Part shown: positions 53,439 to 61,517 of the stretch, piece by piece | Numbering within the stretch: position 1 is the first letter of the stretch | Layout: every line of letters begins with the position of its first letter | Origin: CBDFGN01 sp965247065 | GTDB taxonomy: Bacteria; Bacteroidota; Bacteroidia; Cytophagales; Cyclobacteriaceae | Direction of reading: 5' to 3' | Length of the DNA stretch: 64,000 nucleotides | Assembly: GCA_965247065.1 (NCBI GenBank) | Contig: CBDFGN010000006.1 | Span: 2,790,001-2,854,000, forward strand | Translations under genes and position numbers: made by a program | The notes under the pieces: generated by a model | The model's database searches: none | The model's input: only the letters and a program-made list of their open reading frames with translations | What the model was told of the DNA's origin: nothing

Positions 53439-54340
53439 TCGATTCTATAGAGGGAACGATGGAACCGGGTTACCGTGTTCGGGTCAGGATAAAGGCTGAG
53501 ACCTTCACTTCCCTTGCCTTCATAATCAATCGTGGACAACACGTAACGGATGCTGTTCAGTCTAGCGCTTAATTTGTCATTGGCCTTTACAATCGTCCAT
53601 GGACTGAAGGAAGTGTGAGTGCGGCTGAACATCTCCTCCTTGTATCGGGTATATCTATCCCATAGTTCCTGGGCCTTTGCATCCACGGGGCTCAGTTTCC
53701 ACTGCTTGAGAAGGTTCGCCTCCCTGGACTTGAACCTTCTCTGCTGTTCTTCCTTTGAAATTGAAAACCAAAATTTTATAAGGTCAACCCCATCCTCATA
53801 GAGCATGTGCTCAAATTCAGGAACCTGCTGCATGAACTTCTTATATTCAGTTGGTGAGCAAAATCCCATCACGGGCTCCACAACCGCTCGGTTATACCAA
53901 CTGCGGTCAAACACGACGATCTCACCTGGGTTTGGCAGCTCCTTAATATATCTTCGGAAATACCATTGGCCCGTTTCAATTTCCGAGGGTTTGCCCAAAG
54001 CAACAACTCGGAGGTGACGCGGGTTCAAATGCTCGGTGAATCTCCGAATGGAACCGCCCTTGCCGGCAGCGTCCCGGCCCTCAATGATTATTGCCAACCT
54101 TTTCTTCTCATTGGTAAGCCAGGTCTGCATTTTGACCAATTCAATCTGCAGCTGTACCAGTTCGTTCTCATAATCCACGATCGTTCGTACCCTATCGTAT
54201 TTGTGGTTCTTTTTCGCCTTAAGGAGCTTTACCAGATCCCGGCTCGAGTTCAAAGTCTGCAATTCCTCTTTCTCTACCGGGCTCTTGGGACCAGCTGATT
54301 TAAGAGAAACCTCCGCAATTTCTTCCTTGGTTAGAGTCAT
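53435..54340 (-). CDS. ppk2: polyphosphate kinase 2 family protein (A)
   Basis: A 301-residue paralogue, first gene of the pair. Walker A GRDAAGKGGSIRRFTEHLNPR (about 88), Walker B VFDRSWYNRAVVEPVMGFC, lid KLSPVDAKAQELWDRYT. It has a longer Lys-rich N-terminus (LLKAKKNHKYDRVRTIV). Both look catalytically complete. Sequence divergence suggests different nucleotide preference or a hetero-oligomer, not decided here. Confidence 0.93.
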   Translation of the reverse strand: MTLTKEEIAEVSLKSAGPKSPVEKEELQTLNSSRDLVKLLKAKKNHKYDRVRTIVDYENELVQLQIELVKMQTWLTNEKKRLAIIIEGRDAAGKGGSIRRFTEHLNPRHLRVVALGKPSEIETGQWYFRRYIKELPNPGEIVVFDRSWYNRAVVEPVMGFCSPTEYKKFMQQVPEFEHMLYEDGVDLIKFWFSISKEEQQRRFKSREANLLKQWKLSPVDAKAQELWDRYTRYKEEMFSRTHTSFSPWTIVKANDKLSARLNSIRYVLSTIDYEGKGSEGLSLYPDPNTVTRFHRSLYRID

Positions 54341-54430
54341 TCCAAATCAGTCATGAATGTCTGAAAATAATAAAAATTCAGAGAATAATTGCAGATATTG
54401 ATTGATTCTAAAGCGCCCATTACATACCTG

Positions 54431-54456
54431 TTTCCAGTCAATACTCTGACTGGAAA
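54431..54456. promoter_or_regulatory. 10-bp perfect inverted repeat upstream of the PPK2 pair
   Basis: TTTCCAGTCA and TGACTGGAAA are separated by ATACTC; with one bulge the dyad extends to CTGTTT/AAACAG. It is 91 bp upstream of the first ppk2 start. It could be an operator, or a hairpin in the ppk2 leader. No T-run follows, so a terminator is less likely. Confidence 0.45.
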
Positions 54457-54604
54457 ACAGAAATACGTCTAATCAGCCTGAGTCCGTTCGAAAATTATTA
54501 AAGGTGAATTACAGGCTCAAATAGACCAAGAGTTTTTACTTTTTTCCCATTGGCGCCCTGAGCCCCTTGTGGTCTATTCGATAGACCCAAAGGAGGACCC
54601 AACT

Positions 54605-54904
54605 ATGAGCGACATGAAAGATGTTGACGTGCAGCTGGTTGGACAAATGTTCGTGTTTACAAACAGTTATCGTCCGCAAGGAAATGGTCAAAGGACACCA
54701 TTTCGCTCCCAATCAAAAACAAAAAGTTCACGAGTCAGTGTTTCTGAAAATCTTCATCTGGTGGGAGGTTTGAATTTAGGATATGGCGGATCAAAGCTCC
54801 CAATCGCGAAAGGGCAATTAGTTGATTATCAGATATCTAACCTGGCCTTGGGTGGATTTTGGCCGGTATCTCTAGCAAATCTCCCCAAAAATTCCAAAAT
54901 TTGA
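54605..54904 (+). CDS. hypothetical protein, 99 aa (weak)
   Basis: From ATG 54605 the frame reads MSDMKDVDVQLVGQMFVFTN and ends LGGFWPVSLANLPKNSKI. It is preceded by AAAGGAGG eight bases from the ATG, an unusually good Shine-Dalgarno for this genome. No recognisable family. It lies alone between the PPK2 genes and the lipoprotein. Upstream Met at 54569 is less likely. Confidence 0.3.
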   Translation: MSDMKDVDVQLVGQMFVFTNSYRPQGNGQRTPFRSQSKTKSSRVSVSENLHLVGGLNLGYGGSKLPIAKGQLVDYQISNLALGGFWPVSLANLPKNSKI

Positions 54905-54947
54905 TTTTCAATTAGCACTATAACCTGTTAACCTTAACCTTTTCATC

Positions 54948-55004
54948 ATGAAATTAGTATCACATTTTGCCGGACCCTTGGGTTTGGTCATTTCACTTAG
55001 TTTA
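54948..55004 (+). pseudogene. lipoprotein with tandem ABM-like repeats, 5' part (split by IS982)
   Basis: Nineteen codons (MKLVSHFAGPLGLVISLSL) forming the hydrophobic signal core. They are followed by the IS982 copy. The lipobox Cys lies in the 3' part (LVSCG). The last 7 bp, TAGTTTA (54998-55004), are the target duplication. The uninterrupted protein would be 244 residues. Confidence 0.85.
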
Positions 55005-56035
55005 ACGTGAGTTCGATATAAAATAGAGTAGTTTATTGATAGAAAAAAGGCAGAAAATTAGTATATTAAGTCATTGACAATCAACAAAATAACTAATATT
55101 TCTGCCTATGTTAACTGCTACTAAAATTACTGAAATTTTTTGTTCCATTGACGATTTTTGTCTGGATTTTGTCCCAAAATTGGAAAAAAGATTGCTGGGA
55201 AGTAAAAAGCGCAACAAACCTGGTAAGCTTTCTTTATCCGAAGTAATGACTATACAGGTCTTGTTCCAGATCTCAGGATATCGAAATTTCAAGACCTTTT
55301 ACAACACATACGTTTGTGGCCACTTGCGCTCCTTCTTTCCTGATGTGGTAAGCTATAACCGAATGGTAGAACTTTGTAGTGGAAGTCTTCTGCCAATGGC
55401 TATTTATCTGAAAACACAAGGGACTGGACAGTGTACAGGTATAAGTTTTATAGACAGCACTCCGTTAAGGGTCTGTCATAACAGACGGATCCATAACCAT
55501 AAAGTATTTGAAGGGTTAGCTAAAAGAGGCCATTGTTCCATCGGATGGTTCTACGGGTTTAAGCTCCATCTTATCACTGCTGATACGGGTGAAATCATCG
55601 ATTTTATGCTCACACCGGGCAATGTGGATGACAGAAAGCCTCTTAAAATTGAACGGTTTATTAAGAAATTGTTCGGAAAGCTCTTTGGTGATAAAGGCTA
55701 CATCAGTAAGGAACTTTTTAAAAATCTGTTCTTCCGCGGAGTCCATCTGATAACCAAACTCAAACGCAATATGAAGTCCTCATCCTTAACCCCCATCATG
55801 GATGCTATAATGCTCCGTAAAAGGGCTATTTGTGAGACTATCATTGATCAACTTAAAAACATCTTCCAGATTGAACACTCCAGGCACAGGAGCCCAACTA
55901 ATTTCCTTACCAACCTTTTCTCGGCTTTAATCGCTTACAACTTTTGCGAAAAAAAGCCCTCAATCAAATTGAACTACCAGGACACCGGTCAACTCTTTCT
56001 CGCTCTTTAATCATTCCTTATTGTCGAACTCACGT
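55005..56035 (+). mobile_element. IS982-family insertion sequence, copy B (1031 bp)
   Basis: Inverted repeats ACGTGAGTTCGA at both ends, 7-bp target duplication TAGTTTA (54998-55004 and 56036-56042). Same length and transposase as copy A at 40931, in opposite orientation, so the two form long inverted repeats 13 kb apart. It interrupts a lipoprotein gene. Confidence 0.95.
55108..56010 (+). CDS. IS982-family transposase, copy B
   Basis: A 300-residue DDE transposase, identical in translation to copy A (GISFIDSTPLRVCHNRR, FGDKGYISKELF, HSRHRSPTNFLTNLFSAL). The gene is intact, and recent transposition is suggested by the absence of divergence. Confidence 0.95.
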   Translation: MLTATKITEIFCSIDDFCLDFVPKLEKRLLGSKKRNKPGKLSLSEVMTIQVLFQISGYRNFKTFYNTYVCGHLRSFFPDVVSYNRMVELCSGSLLPMAIYLKTQGTGQCTGISFIDSTPLRVCHNRRIHNHKVFEGLAKRGHCSIGWFYGFKLHLITADTGEIIDFMLTPGNVDDRKPLKIERFIKKLFGKLFGDKGYISKELFKNLFFRGVHLITKLKRNMKSSSLTPIMDAIMLRKRAICETIIDQLKNIFQIEHSRHRSPTNFLTNLFSALIAYNFCEKKPSIKLNYQDTGQLFLAL

Positions 56036-56720
56036 TAGTTTATTGGTAAGCTGCGGTCCTCAGCCCAAAGAGCAGGCTGAATCGAGCGAAGAGGCAGTAG
56101 AAGAAGAAGTTGTAGAAGCTGCTGGCGAGGAAGCTGTACCTGAGGCCACGCTGGTGATCATGCACGAAGTAGCAGACTTCGATGCATGGAAGACTGCTTA
56201 TGACGATCATAGGTCTATGCGCGAGGAAGCCGGGCTGATCGACTTTGGTGTGTTTCAGCAAGAAGGGAGCGCCAATATGGTAGCTGTAGGATTTGGCTGT
56301 ACCGATATGGCCAAGGCCAAAGAATTCATGGCCTCGGAAGACCTAAAATCGGCCATGGAGAACGCTGGAGTTACGGGTGAACCTCAAGTAAATTTTATCA
56401 AAGCCGAGGTCGTAATTGAAGGGGAATCCCCGTCTAATGATTACCTCTCGGTTATTCATGAAGTATCTGACTATTCCGCATGGAAGACGGTCTTTGATGG
56501 TCACGAAGCGGCTCGCCAAGAATCCGGTCTTGTTCTTCGAGATTTGTCACGTAGTATGGATAACCCGAATGAGGTTTGGCTATTATTCGCGGTGACGGAC
56601 CGCCCGGGGGCCGATGTGTTTATGAACGGCGAGGACCTGGCCAAGGCCATGGAGGAATCTGGAGTTGTTGGGGAACCCCAAGTCGCTTATTGGACGCAAG
56701 TAACTACCGAGCCGATGTAG
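56036..56720 (+). pseudogene. lipoprotein with tandem ABM-like repeats, 3' part
   Basis: The frame continues LVSCGPQPKEQAESSEEAVE (lipobox Cys then acidic linker) into two similar modules of about 90 residues: HEVADFDAWKTAYDDHRSMREEAGL and HEVSDYSAWKTVFDGHEAARQESGL. Each ends with a GEPQV motif. The repeats resemble small dimeric alpha/beta-barrel (ABM-like) domains; ligand unknown. The frame is also open back to 55944 within the IS, giving a 258-residue chimeric ORF. A terminator follows. Confidence 0.8.
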
Positions 56721-56741
56721 ATCGGGTAAGTTTTTCTTAAG

Positions 56742-56768
56742 GCCGGATAATTGTCCGGCTTTTTTTTT
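56742..56768 (+). terminator. intrinsic terminator after the lipoprotein gene
   Basis: GCCGGA-TAATTG-TCCGGC followed by nine T residues (56760-56768), immediately after the lipoprotein stop. The hairpin and T-run make a clear factor-independent terminator. It lies between convergent genes (MOSC ends at 56781) and could act on both with less efficiency on the minus strand. Confidence 0.9.
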
Positions 56769-56780
56769 AAGGAAAGTGCT

Positions 56781-57284
56781 TTATTCCAAAATAGCCTTCA
56801 GTTCGTCTCCAATATTAATCTCGCCATCTGACAAGACTTTGGCGGTGATCCCACTGTGACCGCGCATGGCATTATAGGCCCCTTGGCCAATGGCATCTTC
56901 CATCCAGGAACAGGGATGGCAAATGCCGCTCATCTCCATAGTGACTGATCCTATCTTGAATTGTTTTTCCTTTAGGGACAACAGATTCAATCCCTTAATC
57001 GCCAGGTTTCGGCGGAAAATTGAGGGCGAGAGTTCATCCAGGCCCACGAATGACCTGATCACTTCCAGGTGCTCCCATTGGATTAGGGTAACCTGTCGTT
57101 TGCTATCTGCATTTCCACTAAAGCGGTCTCCCTCCAACCCGAGTCCAGTCAATGCCCGAACCGTTGCCAATTCTTTGATTGGCTGACCTTTCGCAGGTCG
57201 CACGCCTATCCAAACGACTTTTCCCTTTTGAGGAATAGCATTTAATATTTCCCGGATGGAGGATCTGCTCTTTACCTGGCCCAC
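56781..57284 (-). CDS. MOSC domain-containing protein
   Basis: A 167-residue MOSC protein (about 20-165): VWIGVRPAKGQPIKELATVRALTGLGLEGDRF, RQVTLIQWEHLEVI, FRRNLAIKGLNLLSL, and the Cys-containing GICHPCSWMEDA near residue 124. MOSC proteins carry metal-sulfur groups, usually on molybdenum cofactor-linked reactions. It has no molybdopterin neighbours here, so its partner is unknown. Confidence 0.9.
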   Translation of the reverse strand: MGQVKSRSSIREILNAIPQKGKVVWIGVRPAKGQPIKELATVRALTGLGLEGDRFSGNADSKRQVTLIQWEHLEVIRSFVGLDELSPSIFRRNLAIKGLNLLSLKEKQFKIGSVTMEMSGICHPCSWMEDAIGQGAYNAMRGHSGITAKVLSDGEINIGDELKAILE

Positions 57285-57380
57285 TGCTTAGCTATTTAAT
57301 CGCTAATGTAATACTAATTAGCAAACAATCTTTGGGTCAATTTGGCCACTTACTTAACCCACTTGCAATCTGCATTCAGT

Positions 57381-57690
57381 TTAACTGATAGCGCAAATCC
57401 GGATCAAGAAACCCGGTCTTATGATCCCGGTGAATTCATTATCGCTGCGTTCCAGAACCAGATCAATCGATTCCAAATCATAGAGCTGAGTTAGTCGGTG
57501 CTTGGGGCATGGTTCCCTGGAGATGTAATTTGGTATGAATAGAATAGATGGTCTGCTTAGGAGGTATTTTATGAATCAGATCCAGCAGTGAACCGAAGAG
57601 GTCCCAAATGATCTGGTGACCAAATCTACCAGGGTCAAAATCTTTGTGGCTCAGGTAAGAATACCTACCAATCCAATTTTGCGCCATCAT
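57381..57690 (-). pseudogene. unrecognised gene at the end of the sulfite reductase operon, possibly frameshifted
   Basis: A 70-codon frame (57478-57690) begins MAQNWIGRYSYLSHKDFDPG at its second Met, then reads WDLFGSLLDLIHKIPPKQTIYSIHTKLH. A different frame continues downstream over the next about 45 codons to 57381 (HRLTQLYDLESIDLVLERSD). Together they look like one small protein of about 115 residues broken by a +1/-1 shift near 57500. Its start overlaps the preceding gene by 4 bp (ATGA-type), so it was co-translated with the siroheme gene. I do not recognise the family. Confidence 0.4.
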
Positions 57691-58355
57691 TCCACCAGGT
57701 CAGTCTGTACCTTCCTTCCCTTGGAGTCACTATTGGTAAGAACCGCAGTGAGATCATTTAGCTTCTTCACTTTCTGTCTGAAATCACCGGTTAGACTGTT
57801 TCTGAAACTTCTAAGATTCTCCAACAGCTCAGGAATTTCGTTAGGTAAAGCTTCCTCCAAGAATTCCCGAAATCGTTTGGCAAAGGATGGAGATTTACCA
57901 TTTGTGGAAATCGCTATTTTCAGGTTGCCCTTAGTCACAATCGAACCCAGGTAAAAATCGCAAAGCGCAGGGGTGTCAGCTACGTTGGCTAACACATTTC
58001 GCGAATTAGCCTCGGCCTTGATTAAGAAATTCAATTGCTCATTGTTCGTGCAGATAAGGGTCAGATTCTTACCTATGAGATCATCTGTGATAAATGTTCT
58101 TTCGATTAGCCTTACTCTTGGATATCCGGCCGAAAGTTTCCTTACTTCAGGATCGAAATGGGGTGAAACAACCGTTATCGTTGCGTTGGGACTACTTTTG
58201 AGCAAGAAATTCAGCTTTTCAAGGGCCACCTCGCCTCCCCCAACAACGAGCGTATTGAGTTGCTCAATCTTCAAAAAAATAGGATACAATGTATTCTGCT
58301 GGCTAATCAATGTATTCTCCTCATCCATGTTGGTCAAATTTTCTAGTTCTTTCAA
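57687..58355 (-). CDS. precorrin-2 dehydrogenase/sirohydrochlorin ferrochelatase (CysG N-terminal/Met8-type)
   Basis: A 222-residue protein (Met at 58328 gives 213) with the Rossmann segment LYPIFLKIEQLNTLVVGGGEVALEKLNFL and the SIVTKGNLKIAISTNGKSPSFAKRFREFLEE motif of siroheme synthases. It oxidises precorrin-2 and inserts iron, making the cofactor for the adjacent sulfite reductase. It overlaps cobA by 8-35 bp depending on the start. Confidence 0.92.
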   Translation of the reverse strand: MKELENLTNMDEENTLISQQNTLYPIFLKIEQLNTLVVGGGEVALEKLNFLLKSSPNATITVVSPHFDPEVRKLSAGYPRVRLIERTFITDDLIGKNLTLICTNNEQLNFLIKAEANSRNVLANVADTPALCDFYLGSIVTKGNLKIAISTNGKSPSFAKRFREFLEEALPNEIPELLENLRSFRNSLTGDFRQKVKKLNDLTAVLTNSDSKGRKVQTDLVE

Positions 58356-59115
58356 TATCGATTAGTTCGTGATTAAATCTTGGGTGTAATTCTACTACAT
58401 CACCGATCACGATCAGTGCCGGTGCCTTCAATTTATCCGCCTCTGCCCTGCGTGCGATATTGGAAACCTTCCCGGTGACTATTCTTTCATCAGGCAGAGA
58501 TCCCTTTTGAATGATGGCAGCGGCGGTATCGCCCTTCCCAGCCTCCACAAAAATCTTTGTAATCTCGGCCAATCTTTTCATCCCCATCAGAATTACCACC
58601 GTGGCCGTGGACCGTGCTGCTAGTTGCAAATCGGTAGAGATACTACCATTGGTAGTTGTTCCGGTAATCACCCAGAAACTCTCGTTTAGGCCCCTTTTGG
58701 TGAGGGGTATTTCTTGAAGGGCTGGAACAGCAGCGACGCTCGATATCCCCGGAACAACCTGGGTCTCAATTCCAAAAGCTTGGGCGTGTTTGATTTCCTC
58801 GTGGCCTCGTCCAAAAACGAATGGGTCGCCGCCCTTTAAGCGGACTACATGTCCTCGAGTCAAAGCATGATGAACGATCATTTGATTGATCTGTTCTTGA
58901 TCGTGACTATGCATGCCTGCTCTCTTGCCCACATAAATCTTCCCGGCTTTGGAAGGCGCATATTTCAACAACTCAATGCTAACCAACGCATCATACAATA
59001 CCACATCGGCCTCGGCCAGAACCTTAAGGCCTTTGACGCTGATCAAGTCGGGGTCGCCAGGACCCGCCCCCACCAAGCTAAGCTTGGGATCCGATCGGTC
59101 GATAGAGTGATTCAT
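58321..59115 (-). CDS. cobA: uroporphyrinogen-III C-methyltransferase
   Basis: A 264-residue SUMT with LVGAGPGDPDLISVKGLKVL, VVLYDALVS, the RLKGGDPFVFGRG SAM-binding motif, and VPGISSVAAVPALQEIPLT. It methylates uroporphyrinogen III twice to give precorrin-2, the branch point to siroheme. It lies 6 bp after the sulfite reductase stop on the same strand and overlaps the next siroheme gene. Confidence 0.95.
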   Translation of the reverse strand: MNHSIDRSDPKLSLVGAGPGDPDLISVKGLKVLAEADVVLYDALVSIELLKYAPSKAGKIYVGKRAGMHSHDQEQINQMIVHHALTRGHVVRLKGGDPFVFGRGHEEIKHAQAFGIETQVVPGISSVAAVPALQEIPLTKRGLNESFWVITGTTTNGSISTDLQLAARSTATVVILMGMKRLAEITKIFVEAGKGDTAAAIIQKGSLPDERIVTGKVSNIARRAEADKLKAPALIVIGDVVELHPRFNHELIDIERTRKFDQHG

Positions 59116-59121
59116 AAAGAT

Positions 59122-61272
59122 CTAAGCCTTGTAGTAATGATCTACGACTTGCTTGTCCATCGCCTTTTCGTTTATTTCAATCTGAAGTTGACGGTAATGC
59201 GTCACCTGGTCAATGAACTTTTGGGCATCTTCCAAATATGATTGCGCAAAATCCTGGTTGGGCTCATTCTGGTTCATCTGGTAGACATAGGACTCGAAGT
59301 CTGAAGCCAAAAAGAATTTACTTTCCTGCACGAACTTTTCTTCGAAGTCGCGAATTATTCCAGCCTGGGTGTTACAGCGATGGTCTTCGCTCAATAACAG
59401 AGCCTTGGCTCCGATCACCATGGCGGTATAACTGTTGTAGATCGAATCGGCGTAGATTCCTTCTTGAAGCCCTTCCCGGGCCAATTCGACTTTCTCCAGG
59501 GCCTCGTTAACAACGGTCCCTACAACATCCAGTGTAATTCCGGCACATTCACCAGTACCGATAACCGGCTTGAAATTCTTGTTCTGGCCCCAATCCATGT
59601 AATCCTCAGGGAGCAATCCATTAACGTCTGCCAGCGGCTTAAGCAACTGGTAAAAGTGCATTTTGCCCATCCGCTGGAAATACTGATTGAACAGTTCGCC
59701 ATCAATGGCATTGTCGCCATAGTCGTTCAAGACATTCCTGAGAAGGTCGGGCGCCTTTTTGCTGGGTATTTTGATAACCTTCTCGGCCACAAATCCTTCA
59801 CCATCAGGAGCAACTCCTCCACCCAGCACGGTTACCATCGCAGGGGCAACCAGAGCTCCATTTTTGATGGAACTTCCGTGGAAGCCTATATTGGCGCCCA
59901 TGTGCTGCCCGCAGGAGTTCATGCAGCCGCTGATCTTAATCTTAATTCCAGATTCGAAGACCAGGTCCTCGAATTCCTCGGCAAGAACATTTTCAAGGCT
60001 TTTGGCAAGGCCGGTGCTGTTGGCAACGCCAAGGTTACAAGTATCGGTGCCAGGGCAGGCGGTGATGTCATGGATTGAGTCGAATCCGGGTTTAGCAAGG
60101 CCCAACTTCTGAAGTTGAGTATATACGAACGGCAAAGAATCTTCTTGGAAAAACTTCAGCAGCAGGCCCTGATTTACTGTAATCCGAATGTCATCCCCTC
60201 CGAAATCCTTAACCAAATGTGCCAGTTTTTGAGCATTTGAAAATGAAATGTCTCCCAAGGGGACTCTAAGGCTAATAGCATAGAAACCTGCTTGCTTTTG
60301 GTCAACCACATTGGTTTTCAACCATCGGTCGTATTGATCTTGATCCTTGATGGTAACTGCAGGAATTACATAATCCGAAGTTGGTAGAGGAACCGGCTCC
60401 CAGTAAGGATCTATTGGAAAGCTTTTTGACTTCAGAGCCTTACTTTCCTGCTTTACCAGAGCAAGTAGCTCGTCGATGCCAATTTTCTGAACCAGAAACT
60501 TTAATCTGGCTTTTTGTCTTTTTTCTCGTTCCCCGAAACGGTCAAAAACACGTATAACGCCCTCGGAAAATGGAATGATTTGATCCTCCTCCAAAAATTC
60601 ATAGACCGTCTGGGCCACAAACGATTGTGCACCCAACCCACCGCCAACGACCACTTTAAAACCTCTTTTGATCTCCCCATTGATCTCCTTGGTTTTGGCG
60701 ATAAATCCGATGTCATGAAAGTATGTGAAAGCGGAATCGGCTTCACTCGAGGAAAAGGCAACTTTGAACTTTCGACCCATATCCTGGCAAATGGGATTGC
60801 GGAGAAAATAGTGCGTGAAAGCATGGGCATAGGGCGTTACGTCAAAGGGTTCGGCAGGACTAATCCCTGCCTCCGCAGAAGCGGTAACGTTTCTGACCAC
60901 GTTACCGCAGGCTTCACGTAATGTGACCCCCTCTTCTTCCAGGCGAGCCCATAATGCCGGTGAGTCCTTAAGCTTAACATAATGCAGTTGAATATCCTGG
61001 CGAGTAGTAAGATGAAGATTGCCAGTGGCATACTCGTCCGAAACTTCAGCAATTCTAATAAGCTGAGCAGCGGTCATCTTGCCGTATGGTAATTTGATGC
61101 GAATCATTTGGACGCCAAGTTGCCTTTGCCCATAAACGCCCCGGGTAAGACGAAAGTGCTTGAATTTATCCTCTGCAATATTGCCAGTCTGAAAGTCCTC
61201 AATCTTTTGATTGAGTTCTGTTATATCCTTTCTAGCTACTTGGCTAACGGAAGTTGAAATACTGTTATTCAT
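59122..61272 (-). CDS. assimilatory sulfite reductase (ferredoxin/siroheme type) with C-terminal HEPN-like domain
   Basis: A 716-residue haemoprotein. Residues about 40-580 form the nitrite/sulfite reductase fold (HLTTRQDIQLHYV, ACGNVVRNVTASAEAG, PCGxx-like substrate loops). The coupled siroheme-4Fe4S Cys motifs are ACPGTDTCNLGVAN and SGCMNSCGQHMGA. The last about 130 residues (from ALEKVELAREGLQEGIYADSIYNSYTAM) resemble a HEPN helical domain, which standard CysI/Sir proteins lack. It reduces sulfite to sulfide in cysteine synthesis. The leader upstream carries two Cys-rich attenuators. It could also act on nitrite, but the regulation points to sulfur. Confidence 0.9.
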   Translation of the reverse strand: MNNSISTSVSQVARKDITELNQKIEDFQTGNIAEDKFKHFRLTRGVYGQRQLGVQMIRIKLPYGKMTAAQLIRIAEVSDEYATGNLHLTTRQDIQLHYVKLKDSPALWARLEEEGVTLREACGNVVRNVTASAEAGISPAEPFDVTPYAHAFTHYFLRNPICQDMGRKFKVAFSSSEADSAFTYFHDIGFIAKTKEINGEIKRGFKVVVGGGLGAQSFVAQTVYEFLEEDQIIPFSEGVIRVFDRFGEREKRQKARLKFLVQKIGIDELLALVKQESKALKSKSFPIDPYWEPVPLPTSDYVIPAVTIKDQDQYDRWLKTNVVDQKQAGFYAISLRVPLGDISFSNAQKLAHLVKDFGGDDIRITVNQGLLLKFFQEDSLPFVYTQLQKLGLAKPGFDSIHDITACPGTDTCNLGVANSTGLAKSLENVLAEEFEDLVFESGIKIKISGCMNSCGQHMGANIGFHGSSIKNGALVAPAMVTVLGGGVAPDGEGFVAEKVIKIPSKKAPDLLRNVLNDYGDNAIDGELFNQYFQRMGKMHFYQLLKPLADVNGLLPEDYMDWGQNKNFKPVIGTGECAGITLDVVGTVVNEALEKVELAREGLQEGIYADSIYNSYTAMVIGAKALLLSEDHRCNTQAGIIRDFEEKFVQESKFFLASDFESYVYQMNQNEPNQDFAQSYLEDAQKFIDQVTHYRQLQIEINEKAMDKQVVDHYYKA

Positions 61273-61296
61273 CTAATCTTGTGTTTGGTCGATCAT

Positions 61297-61331
61297 AAAA
61301 AAGCCCTCAAGGATTTCCAGGAGGGCTTTTT
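61297..61331 (-). terminator. attenuator terminator 2 (before sulfite reductase)
   Basis: On the minus strand, AGCCCTC (61321-61327) pairs with GAGGGCT (61302-61308) around a 12-nt loop, and A:T pairs extend the stem. The RNA ends with six U (61302-61297). It lies between leader peptide 2 and the sulfite reductase start, 25 bp before the ATG. This is a classic factor-independent terminator and would stop transcription unless disrupted. Confidence 0.9.
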
Positions 61332-61346
61332 GTGCATTTTTAATTA

Positions 61347-61448
61347 TCATAAATTCCACAAAGGATAGCCCGGTCCCGGCTGAATACAACAGGTACAACA
61401 GCAAGACATACAGCTTGCAAAAAACCGGTCAATGGAGGAAATACTCAT
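61347..61448 (-). CDS. cysteine-rich leader peptide 2 (33 aa)
   Basis: Starts ATG at 61448 (minus) and ends TGA at 61347. Residues 11-21 read ASCMSCCCTCC, giving six Cys codons (TGT/TGC) within nine positions, followed by IQPGPGYPLWNL. This density of one amino acid in a short peptide placed between a promoter and a terminator is the signature of a ribosome-stalling attenuator. Downstream in the peptide, GGGCT (61367-61371) could pair with AGCCC of the terminator 2 stem, weaker than in leader 1. Confidence 0.8.
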   Translation of the reverse strand: MSISSIDRFFASCMSCCCTCCIQPGPGYPLWNL

Positions 61449-61460
61449 GTTGCTAACAAT

Positions 61461-61491
61461 AAAAAAGCCCTTCTAGTACTCTAGAAAGGCT
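61461..61491 (-). terminator. attenuator terminator 1
   Basis: On the minus strand AGCCTTTCTAG (61481-61491) pairs with CTAGAAGGGCT (61466-61476) over 11 bp (one G-T) with a 4-nt loop AGTA, followed by a run of six T (61466-61461). It lies between leader peptide 1 and leader peptide 2. Its 5' arm is complementary over ten bases to a segment of leader peptide 1, providing the alternative fold. Confidence 0.92.
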
Positions 61492-61517
61492 TTTGGTATA
61501 TTTTGTTTTATGTAAAT

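Noticed and set aside
40931..56035. Composite transposon bounded by the two IS982 copies
   Set aside because: Each copy has its own distinct 7-bp duplication, so they inserted independently; no outer duplication across the 15 kb was seen.
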